In this document: positions 9,301-15,971 of the stretch, piece by piece
How the letters are laid out: each line of letters opens with the position of its first letter
Position numbering within the stretch: the first letter of the stretch is position 1
Assembly: GCF_965139615.1 (NCBI RefSeq)
Contig: NZ_CBCSIQ010000027.1
Coordinates: 1 to 55,971, forward strand
DNA length: 55,971 bases
Direction: 5' to 3'
Origin: Kerstersia similis
GTDB lineage: Bacteria > Pseudomonadota > Gammaproteobacteria > Burkholderiales > Burkholderiaceae_B
Program-made: the position numbers and the translations under genes
Notes under the pieces: generated by a model
What the model saw: the letters and a program-made list of their open reading frames with translations, nothing else
Database searches by the model: none
Told to the model about the DNA's origin: nothing

Positions 9301-12028
9301 CTTTCTTGGCAACCTTGGCCGTGCTGATCCCGCCGCGGGCGGCTTGCGCCAGGTGGCCGGCCAGTTTGAGGCGCTGGGCTTCGCCGCCCGAAAGCGTGGG
9401 AACGGGCTGCCCCAGCTTGACGTATTCCAGGCCCACATCCACCAGCGGCGCCAGGCCGGTCTGCACATCACGCAGCCCTTTGAAGAATTGGCTGGCTTCA
9501 TGCACCGTCATGTCCAGCACTTCGTCGATGGAGGCCTCGCGGCCCAGGTGCGAGAGCTTGACCTCGCGGATTTCCGGGCGGAAACGCTTGCCATCGCAAT
9601 CCGGGCAGCGCAGGTACACATCCGACAGGAATTGCATTTCCACATGTTCGAAGCCGGTGCCGCCGCAGGTCGGGCAGCGCCCGTCGCCGCTGTTGAAGCT
9701 GAACATGCCGGGGGTATAGCTGCGTTCGCGCGATAGCGGCGCCAGGGCGAACAGCTTGCGGATGGCATCGAAGGCGCCGACATAGCTGGCCGGATTGGAG
9801 CGGGCCGTTTTGCCGATGGGGGTCTGATCGACCATCACGACGTCGGCCAGCTGTTCCGCGCCCAGCAGCCGGTCGTGTTCGCCCGGTGCTTCGGTCGGGC
9901 GGCCGAAATGTTTGAGCAGCGCCGGGTACAGGACGTCTTGCACCAGGGTGGATTTGCCCGAGCCGGAGACGCCGGTAATGCAGACCAGGCGGCCCAGCGG
10001 AATGTCCACGGAAATGTCTTGCAGGTTGTGGGCGCGTACGCCTTCCAGCAGCAGCCGGGGTGTATTGGCCGCGACGGCCATGGGGCGTGGCGCTTCCACG
10101 TGGCGCCGCCCGCCGAGGTAGTCGCCCGTCAGGGTAGCGGCCCGGCGCAGGGCGTCAGGGGGGCCGTCGAAGACGATATTGCCGCCGCGTTCGCCCGGGC
10201 CGGGGCCGATATCCACGATGCGGTCGGCGGCCAGCATGACCAGCGGGTCATGCTCGACCACGGCCAGGGTGTTGCCGGCGTTGCGCAGCCGGTGCATGAC
10301 TTCGACAATGCGGTGCATGTCGCGCGGGTGCAGGCCGATGGACGGCTCATCCAGCACGAACAGCGTGTTCACCAGCGAGGTGCCCAGCGCCGTCGTCAGG
10401 TTGATGCGTTGCACTTCGCCGCCGGAGAGCGTACGGCTCTGGCGGTCAAGGGTGAGATAACCCAGGCCGACGTCACAGAGGAAGCGCAGACGGGCGTTGA
10501 TTTCGTCCATCAGCAGTTCCATGGCGGCATCCAGCCCGCCTTCGAAACGCAGATCGAGGAAGAACTGACGCACCCGGCTGATGGGCAGGCGCATCAGGTC
10601 GTGGATGGACAGGCCGGGCAGGGCGTCCAGCTGCGCCTGGCTCCAGCTGGCATGGGTAGGCAGGAAACGGCGATAACGCGGATCGGTGCCAGGCAGGACG
10701 GCCTGCGCGTCGGCGGCGCTGCCCACGCGCCAGAGCAGGGCATCCTGCTTGAGACGCGACCCCTTGCAGGCCGGGCAGGTGGAATAGCTGCGATATTTGG
10801 AAAGCAGCACGCGCACATGCATTTTGTAGGCGCGTGATTCCAGCCAGTCGAAAAAGCGCTGCGCGCCATACCACTGGTGCTTCCAGGCCTGATTGCCGCC
10901 TTTCCAGTCAGGGTCGCCATGCAGCACCCAATGGCGTTCGTGGTCGCTCAGGGCTTTCCAGGGGACGCCCAGGCGCACGCCAGCAGCAGGCGCGTATTTT
11001 TCCAGGTCATCCTGGCATTCCTTGTAGCTGGCGGTCTGCCAGGGGCGTACCGCACCTTCGCGCAGGGTTTTGCTGCCATCGGGAATCACCAGATCGTTGT
11101 CGATGCCGATGACCCGGCCGAAGCCGCGACAGCTTTCGCAGGCGCCCAGCGGGGAATTGAAGGAGAAGGTGCTGGGTAGCGGTTCGCTGTATTCGATCCC
11201 GCTGTCAGGGTCGCTCAGGCGGTCGCTGTAGCGCCAGACGGCGGCGTCTTCGCCGTTGTCGTCCAGCGCATGGACGGCCAGATGGCCACGGCCCATGCGC
11301 AAGGCGGTTTCCAGGGCTTCGGCAATACGTTCGGGCTCCGCGCCGGAAAGACGGAAGCGATCCTGGACAACCTGAAGAATGCGTTGTGCTTCGGCGGCCT
11401 GGGCCCGCTTGCCCTTGCCGGCCTTGGCCGCCTTGGGCGGCTCAGCCTGGGGGGCGGCCGGGTCGGACGCCAGCGCCGGGCCGTGCACCCGCGTATAGCC
11501 CTGGCCTTCCAGGAACGCCCGGACTTCCTCTTCGGAAAAATTCGCCGGAACCGGCAGCGCGAAGGTGATCACCAGGCGCGGGTCGCCGGCTGCAGCAGTG
11601 CGTTCGCGCAGCGAGGCAAGGATGGTCGTGGGGTTGTCGCGCACGACAGGACGGGCCGTGACCCGGTCGAACAGCTGGCTGGCGCGGGCAAACAGCAGTT
11701 TCAGGTGATCGTTCAGCTCGGTCATGGTGCCGACCGTGCTGCGTGAATTCCGTACCGGGTTGGTCTGGTCGATGGCGATGGCGGGCAGGATGCCCTCGAT
11801 GCGGTCAACCTGGGGTTTGTCCATGCGGTCAAGGAACTGGCGCGCATAGGGCGAGAATGTTTCGACATAGCGCCGCTGGCCTTCCGCATAAAGCGTATCG
11901 AAGGCCAGCGAGGATTTGCCGGAGCCGGATACCCCCGTGAACACCGTCAGTTCTCCGGTGTGCAGCACAAGGTCGAGATTCTTCAGGTTATTCTGGCGTG
12001 CGCCAGTAATGCGGATGTCGGAGCTCAT
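6320..12028 (-). CDS. uvrA: double-length UvrA-family excinuclease subunit (four ABC modules)
   Basis: 1902 codons, about twice canonical UvrA (about 940). Two complete UvrA-like halves are joined head to tail. Walker A motifs GVSGSGKS occur at about residues 33, 683, 1060 and 1580. There are four LSGGE signatures (LSGGEVQRINL, LSGGEAQRLKL, LSGGEAQRIRL, LSGGEAQRIKL) and four VLDEP/LFDEP Walker B segments. Zinc-type CxxC pairs appear in both halves (CESC...CPAC, CPTC...CPDC, CPTC...CPDC, CPVC...CDAC), and each half has a UvrB-binding/insertion-like region. UvrA dimers recognise bulky DNA damage and load UvrB, so this chain is a covalent dimer equivalent. A LexA-type box lies 55 bases upstream. 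The stop is coupled to pabB. Double-size UvrA proteins are known in Burkholderiales; whether a normal uvrA also exists cannot be seen. Confidence 0.93.
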   Translation of the reverse strand: MSSDIRITGARQNNLKNLDLVLHTGELTVFTGVSGSGKSSLAFDTLYAEGQRRYVETFSPYARQFLDRMDKPQVDRIEGILPAIAIDQTNPVRNSRSTVGTMTELNDHLKLLFARASQLFDRVTARPVVRDNPTTILASLRERTAAAGDPRLVITFALPVPANFSEEEVRAFLEGQGYTRVHGPALASDPAAPQAEPPKAAKAGKGKRAQAAEAQRILQVVQDRFRLSGAEPERIAEALETALRMGRGHLAVHALDDNGEDAAVWRYSDRLSDPDSGIEYSEPLPSTFSFNSPLGACESCRGFGRVIGIDNDLVIPDGSKTLREGAVRPWQTASYKECQDDLEKYAPAAGVRLGVPWKALSDHERHWVLHGDPDWKGGNQAWKHQWYGAQRFFDWLESRAYKMHVRVLLSKYRSYSTCPACKGSRLKQDALLWRVGSAADAQAVLPGTDPRYRRFLPTHASWSQAQLDALPGLSIHDLMRLPISRVRQFFLDLRFEGGLDAAMELLMDEINARLRFLCDVGLGYLTLDRQSRTLSGGEVQRINLTTALGTSLVNTLFVLDEPSIGLHPRDMHRIVEVMHRLRNAGNTLAVVEHDPLVMLAADRIVDIGPGPGERGGNIVFDGPPDALRRAATLTGDYLGGRRHVEAPRPMAVAANTPRLLLEGVRAHNLQDISVDIPLGRLVCITGVSGSGKSTLVQDVLYPALLKHFGRPTEAPGEHDRLLGAEQLADVVMVDQTPIGKTARSNPASYVGAFDAIRKLFALAPLSRERSYTPGMFSFNSGDGRCPTCGGTGFEHVEMQFLSDVYLRCPDCDGKRFRPEIREVKLSHLGREASIDEVLDMTVHEASQFFKGLRDVQTGLAPLVDVGLEYVKLGQPVPTLSGGEAQRLKLAGHLAQAARGGISTAKVAKKGSLFLFDEPTTGLHFDDVARLMRAFRKLLDAGHTLLVIEHNLDVIRAADWLIDLGPEGGDLGGEVVGVGTPAQLMDNPRSHTGVALREDQQALAPVPLAPVPSPGAALAVAEPMARYQAAPAHAAIEILHAREHNLKDISVDIPRDRFTVITGVSGSGKSTLAFDILFNEGQRRYLESLNAYARAVVQPAGKPDVDAIFGIPPTVAIAQRTSRGGLKSTVATMTEIHHFLRLLYVKLGVQYSPDYNVPVVPQSPQQIVARILQDHSGQQVGLLAPLVQARKGFYTDLAKWAAGKGYTHLRVDGEFTPVRPWPRLDRYKEHTIELPVADLQVDATAEAQLRAAVQAALDHGKGTMTLVWPLDPARRDIARPLQQAVFSTKRTCPISGVSFPELDPRLFSYNSKHGWCPTCFGTGVIIKGFDADATGEELAWTEADGEAVTCPDCHGKRLNRIALAVRWQDRSIADLAAMSVNEAHQFFQQLNLTGRDAEVARDILAEIRARLRFMREVGLGYLTLDRSAPTLSGGEAQRIRLAAQLGSNMQGVCYILDEPTIGLHPRDNHILLDALQRLEGNGNTLVVVEHDEDTIRRAAHVIDIGPGAGVRGGTVVATGTLADIMAAPGSVTGRFLAHPLPAPAEARRPVDGATPALLVRDARLHNLKDVSARFPLGRLNVVTGVSGSGKSSLARDVLRDNLTLALAAADPGFSAWRHCQGIEGWQQIDRVLEVDQTPIGKTPRSCPATYVGFWDEVRKLFADTREARLRGWNASRFSFNTGDGRCPVCEGQGMRTIEMSFLPDIKVPCDACGGQRFNLDTLSVQARGKHIGEVLALEVDDAIGYFAAHPRIARPLQLMQDVGLGYLTLGQPSPTLSGGEAQRIKLVTELAKARMDAGVIRTGRASRAPHTLYVLDEPTVGLSTADVEKLIDVLHRLVDAGNTVVVIEHNLDVIAQADWVLDLGPEGGDQGGELVVQGMPSQLVAAQAYSHTGRVLAQHRETH

Positions 12029-12080
12029 GGCGGAACGAGGGTAAGGGACGCTTCCAGTTTACAGCGAGACCAGCAATTTC

Positions 12081-12100
12081 GACTGTAAAAATAAACAGTA
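12081..12100. promoter_or_regulatory. LexA-type SOS box upstream of uvrA
   Basis: The sequence at 12083-12098 is CTGT-N8-ACAG with an all A/T centre, flanked so that the arms extend to ACTGT/ACAGT. This matches the classical CTG-N10-CAG LexA operator used in gamma- and betaproteobacteria. It lies 55 bases before the uvrA start, as expected for an SOS-controlled promoter. The divergent DUF423 gene is over 200 bases away. Confidence 0.75.
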
Positions 12101-12317
12101 ATCTGGGCTGGAAAGCGACAGGGATGGGGGCAGCTATAGATTTCTTGCCAAAGTTGAGGCACGGCTAAATGTCACAAGTTCGCCGGCCTGACTACAATCG
12201 CTGCGCTGCCATCGGGGCGAGGTTCCGCTGGTTTTCGGCCATGGGCCGACATGGCGCCGGGACAGGGGTTCCGGGCGCGCCGGTTTTCCATCATTTTTCA
12301 CGTCTTAAGGATTCGAT

Positions 12318-12728
12318 ATGAAATGCAGCCGTCTCTGGTTTGTGCTGTCCGCCGTTGCCGGTGTTCTGGGGGTGCTCATGGGCTCCATCAAGGCGCATGG
12401 CCTGGCTTCCTTTGTGCCTGAGGAAAGCCTGCAGGCCGCTATCGTATCCATGAGCTCCGCCGTGGAATACAACATGTTCCATGCGCTGGCCCTGTTGGCT
12501 GTCGCGATCTGGTTCCGCGTGGGCAATCCGAGCCGTTTCGCCGGCGTGGCGGCCATCTGCTTTGCGCTGGGTGTTCTGCTGTTCTCCGGCCTGATCTATT
12601 TCAACACGCTGAACCAGGCCCGCTTCATGCCCAATATGGTGCCGGTCGGCGGCATGTTCTATCTCTTCGGCTGGATCTTCATTGGTCTGGCCGGCCTGCG
12701 TGGCGGCAACGCAGTTAAGGCGGGCTAA
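12318..12728 (+). CDS. DUF423 family small membrane protein (YgdD-like)
   Basis: 136 residues with four predicted membrane helices: about residues 5-25, 48-66 (VEYNMFHALALLAVAIWF), 72-92 and 103-125. The AHGL and EYNMFHALALL segments are typical of the DUF423/YgdD family, whose function is unknown. The spacing from the AAGGA-like sequence (TTAAGGATTCGAT) to the ATG is good, which supports this start. A TACAAT at 12193-12198 might be a -10 element, giving a leader of over 100 bases. It is divergent from uvrA and followed by a marR gene 250 bases on, with no evident functional link to either. Confidence 0.85.
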   Translation: MKCSRLWFVLSAVAGVLGVLMGSIKAHGLASFVPEESLQAAIVSMSSAVEYNMFHALALLAVAIWFRVGNPSRFAGVAAICFALGVLLFSGLIYFNTLNQARFMPNMVPVGGMFYLFGWIFIGLAGLRGGNAVKAG

Positions 12729-12932
12729 GCCGGACGGCACTTGCCCTCCATAGGGGGAAGCGGCAGGTACGCAGGGGCGTCGGGCGCGATAGAATGCCTG
12801 ACCAGGCACCCAAGTGGCAGCGGCGGTTCCCGTGCTGCGCACGCGGTGCCCATACCGCGCCTCAGGCGCGCTGTATGGTAGCGGGGAGCGTCGGCGCGGG
12901 TCGGCCAGCTGCTCGCTATTGCCCCGACAGAA

Positions 12933-12958
12933 CGCCTCCAGGGGTGACCCTGGAGGCG
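12933..12958 (+). terminator. 11-bp hairpin before marR; terminator or leader hairpin
   Basis: A perfect 11-bp stem (CGCCTCCAGGG / CCCTGGAGGCG, loop GTGA) is followed by ATTGATTTT. It could end transcription of the DUF423 gene. It also lies only 21 bases before the MarR start codon, and its 3' arm contains a GGAGG, so it may instead act in the marR leader. Confidence 0.5.
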
Positions 12959-12978
12959 ATTGATTTTGGTGCCGCCGA

Positions 12979-13452
12979 ATGACCATCAATAAAAGAGTGA
13001 GTCGCTTCAACCCCGTCAGCGAAGAGTTCGTCAAAGAAGACTTCCCTTTCTACTGGGTCGCCCGCCTGAACAATCTGTATGTGCAGCGCATGGAAAAGGC
13101 CTTGCGTCGGGTGGGAGCGGATGTCCCGACATGGCGGGTGCTGTTCATCCTCAAAGAAAACGGCACTTCCAGCATGTCGGAAATCGCATTGCATGCGGTA
13201 GCCAAGCTTTCTACCATCACTAAAATCGTTTATCGCATGAAGGCCGATGGCCTGGTGGATACCCAGACATCCGCACAGGATGGCCGTGTCACGATCGTCG
13301 CCCTGACCGAACGCGGCAGCCAGATGATTGCCGAGATGCGGGATGCGACCACCCAGGTATTCGCACAAGGCTTCAGCGGCCTGTCGTCGGTGAAGATTGC
13401 CCGCCTGAACCAGATGCTCGAGCAGATGTTCAATAATCTGAATGACGCCTGA
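12979..13452 (+). CDS. MarR-family transcriptional regulator
   Basis: 157 residues. The winged helix-turn-helix runs from about residue 50 to 125: TWRVLFILKENGTSSMSEIA, KLSTITKIVYRMKADGLV (recognition helix) and QDGRVTIVALTERG (wing). Helical ends form the dimer interface, as in MarR/SlyA proteins, which bind small phenolic or other ligands and release DNA. An in-frame TGA at 12961 shows that translation cannot start further upstream. The next gene is the substrate-binding protein of a branched-chain amino-acid-type importer, 209 bases downstream in the same direction, so it could control that operon, but nothing in the sequence proves it. Confidence 0.88.
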   Translation: MTINKRVSRFNPVSEEFVKEDFPFYWVARLNNLYVQRMEKALRRVGADVPTWRVLFILKENGTSSMSEIALHAVAKLSTITKIVYRMKADGLVDTQTSAQDGRVTIVALTERGSQMIAEMRDATTQVFAQGFSGLSSVKIARLNQMLEQMFNNLNDA

Positions 13453-13661
13453 GGGCGGCTGCCGCTTGTCTGCGGATCCGGGCGGCAAGGCCGGACCGCG
13501 CTTTGCCATGGTTCTGCCATGGCGACGTTTGTGGGGCGCTGGCGGCGCGCCACAGGAACCCCGGACGCATCATTCGGCGGCAAGCGTGGCAGAATGACGG
13601 GCTTGGCATGAAAATCCGGCAACCGGCCATGGGGCTGCTGCCTGCTTATCGGAGAATGAAG

Positions 13662-14807
13662 ATGAAAAAGCAACGCATACTGTGCGGCCTGCTGGCCGGC
13701 TTGTTCCTGGCCGCCGGGGCGCAGGCCCAGGTCAAGGTCGGGGTCGTGACGTCTTCCTCGGGGCCGGTGGCGATGGTGGGGATTCCGCAGAAGAACACCA
13801 TAGAGCTGATGCCGACCCAGGCAGGCGACCTGACGATTGAATATATTTCCCTGGACGATGCCAGCAATCCCACGGCGGCGGTCACGGCCTACAAGAAACT
13901 GATTGCCGACGGCGTCGATGCCATCATCGGCACCAGCGGTACGCCCAGTTCCCTGGCCGTGATTCCCGTGGTGGCCGAAGCCGGCGTGCCGATGCTGGCG
14001 CCGGTCGGCAGCGCATCGGTGATCCAGCCGATGACGGAACAGAAAAAATGGGTCTTCAAAACCACGCAGAACGATGATGTGATCGCAACGGCGCTGGTGG
14101 ATCATATGGTGCGTTCGGGCGTGAAGACGCTGGGCTTCATCGGCACCGCCGATCCCTACGGCGAAAGCTGGCTGGCCGTCATCAAGGATCAGGCCGGCAA
14201 GGCCGGCATCGAGATCGTCGCGACGGAAAGCTTCCAGCGCCAGGACACTTCGCTGACGGCGCAGGCCATCAAGTTGATTGCCGCCAAGCCCGACGCCATT
14301 CTGGTGGGTGCGCCTGGCAGTTCCTCGGTGCTGCCGCAAACCACGCTGGCGGATCAGCGCTATCGTGGCCAGATTTACCAGACCCATGGCGCGGCCCTGA
14401 ATGATTTTCTCAAGCTGGGCGGCAAGAAGGTGGAAGGCACCATCCTGGCCGCCAGCCTGATGCTGGTGATGGATGAAGTGCCGGATACCCATCCTTCCAA
14501 GGCCGTGGCCCGGCAATACATTGACGCCTACAAGGCTCGCTATGGCCAGGAGCCGGCCACCTTCGGCGCCAATGTCTATGACGCAGGCCTGCTGCTGCAA
14601 GCGGCCATTCCCGTTGCGGCCAAGGCCGGGCAGCCCGGTACGCCGGCGTTCCGGCAAGCGCTGCGCGATGCGCTGGAACAGATCCGCGAGTTGCCGGCGA
14701 CCCAAGGGGTGTACAACATGACGCCGCAGGATCACAGCGGTTTTGATGAGCGTGGCCGCGAGCTGATCACGGTCAAGGATGGCGCCTGGCATCTGGTGCG
14801 GGACTAA
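13662..14807 (+). CDS. ABC importer periplasmic binding protein, branched-chain amino acid type
   Basis: 381 residues. The signal peptide is MKKQRILCGLLAGLFLAAGAQA, followed by a type 1 periplasmic binding fold of the Leu/Ile/Val (LivJ) class: VKVGVVTSSSGPVAMVGIPQ at the start of the mature chain, GVDAIIGTSGTPSSLA, and TLGFIGTADPYGESW. The GGAG at 13651-13654 is 7 bases from the ATG at 13662, so that start is preferred over the ATG at 13656. It heads an operon with two permease/ATPase proteins and a second ATPase. Binding proteins of this class take branched-chain amino acids, amides, urea, benzoates or other small polar ligands, so the substrate is open. Confidence 0.88.
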   Translation: MKKQRILCGLLAGLFLAAGAQAQVKVGVVTSSSGPVAMVGIPQKNTIELMPTQAGDLTIEYISLDDASNPTAAVTAYKKLIADGVDAIIGTSGTPSSLAVIPVVAEAGVPMLAPVGSASVIQPMTEQKKWVFKTTQNDDVIATALVDHMVRSGVKTLGFIGTADPYGESWLAVIKDQAGKAGIEIVATESFQRQDTSLTAQAIKLIAAKPDAILVGAPGSSSVLPQTTLADQRYRGQIYQTHGAALNDFLKLGGKKVEGTILAASLMLVMDEVPDTHPSKAVARQYIDAYKARYGQEPATFGANVYDAGLLLQAAIPVAAKAGQPGTPAFRQALRDALEQIRELPATQGVYNMTPQDHSGFDERGRELITVKDGAWHLVRD

Positions 14808-14822
14808 AGCGCGCCATCATGC

Positions 14823-14845
14823 GCCGGCCCGGTGTCTGGGCCGGC
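14823..14845 (+). other. intercistronic 8-bp stem-loop after the binding-protein gene
   Basis: GCCGGCCC / GGGCCGGC with a 7-base loop, 15 bases after the binding-protein stop and 72 before the permease start. Such hairpins often protect the 3' end of the upstream mRNA and give excess binding protein over membrane components. There is no T tract, so full termination is unlikely. Confidence 0.5.
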
Positions 14846-14917
14846 CATCCGTGAAACTCCAAGCGCGCCCGCCACGACTGCCGGGAGCAGCGGCGGACGC
14901 GATTCCATCCTGATGAT

Positions 14918-15970
14918 ATGTTGAATCCGCAAATCATCGTCCTGCTGGGGCAGGACGGTATCAGCAATGGCGCGATCTATGCCCTGGTAGCGTTGTCCAT
15001 CATCCTGGTGTTCTCCGTGACCCGGGTGCTGTTGATTCCGCTGGGCGAATTTGTCGCTTTCAGCGCCTTGACCATGGCGGCGATCCAGTCCGGCCAGACT
15101 GCCATCGGCTGGCTGGTGCTGGCCATGGCGCTGTTGGCCGCCCTGGCGGACGCCTGGGATTTGTGGAAGCAGCGGCACCGGCGTCGCCGGCCACAGGCAC
15201 GCCGCGCGCTGTGGCGGCTCTGTACGATGCCGGTCTATGCGCTTGCACTGCTGTTGCTGTTGCAGTACTTGCCGCTGGCGGCCTTGCCCATGGGTGTCCA
15301 GGCTTTGCTCACGCTGGCGGCCATCACGCCGCTGGGGCCATTGATGTACCGGCTGTTTTTTCAGCCGGTGGCGCATGCCTCCGGCCTGCTGCTGATGATT
15401 ATCGCCATTGCGGTGCATGTCAGCCTGGTGGGCGTGGGTTTGCTGGTGTTCGGGCCGGAAGGCATGCGCACCGAGCCGTTTTCCGAGGAAGGCCTGGATC
15501 TGGGCATGGCCTATATCAATAGCCAGACCCTGTGGGTGCTTGCGCTGTCGGCCATCGCCATCAGCGCGCTGTATCTGCTGTCCACACGCACTTTGTACGG
15601 CAAGGCGCTGCGCGCGACGGCAGTGAACCGCATGGGCGCCCAGCTGATGGGTATCTCGCCGCTGCTGGCCGGCCGCATCAGTTTCGGCCTGGCCGCTTTT
15701 CTGTGCGCCCTGTCGGGGATCATGATTGCGCCGCTGACCACGCTGTACTACGACTCTGGTTTCCTGATCAGCCTCAAGGGCTTTGTCGGTGCCATCATCG
15801 GCGGGCTGGCAAGTTACCCGATGGCGGCCGCGGGTGCCATCGTGGTTGGTCTGGCCGAGGCATTTTCCACGTTCTGGGCCAGCAATTACAAGGAAGTCAT
15901 CGTTTTCACGCTGATCCTGCCGTTCCTGCTTTGGCGTTCGCTCAACAGCCGCCAAGAGGAGGAGCACTGA
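14918..15970 (+). CDS. ABC importer permease, LivH type
   Basis: 350 residues with about eight membrane helices. LivH-family features include GISNGAIYALVALSIILVFSVTRVLLIPLGEF at the N terminus and the coupling segment LYGKALRATAVNRMGAQLMG, followed by ISFGLAAFLCALSGI and GFLISLKGFVGAIIGGLASYPMAAAG. Compared with E. coli LivH (308 residues) it carries an extra basic cytoplasmic stretch (about 84-105, KQRHRRRRPQARRALWR). Its stop is one base before the start of the fused LivM/LivG gene, so expression is coupled. It forms half of the transmembrane channel. Confidence 0.88.
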   Translation: MLNPQIIVLLGQDGISNGAIYALVALSIILVFSVTRVLLIPLGEFVAFSALTMAAIQSGQTAIGWLVLAMALLAALADAWDLWKQRHRRRRPQARRALWRLCTMPVYALALLLLLQYLPLAALPMGVQALLTLAAITPLGPLMYRLFFQPVAHASGLLLMIIAIAVHVSLVGVGLLVFGPEGMRTEPFSEEGLDLGMAYINSQTLWVLALSAIAISALYLLSTRTLYGKALRATAVNRMGAQLMGISPLLAGRISFGLAAFLCALSGIMIAPLTTLYYDSGFLISLKGFVGAIIGGLASYPMAAAGAIVVGLAEAFSTFWASNYKEVIVFTLILPFLLWRSLNSRQEEEH

Positions 15971-15971
15971 C

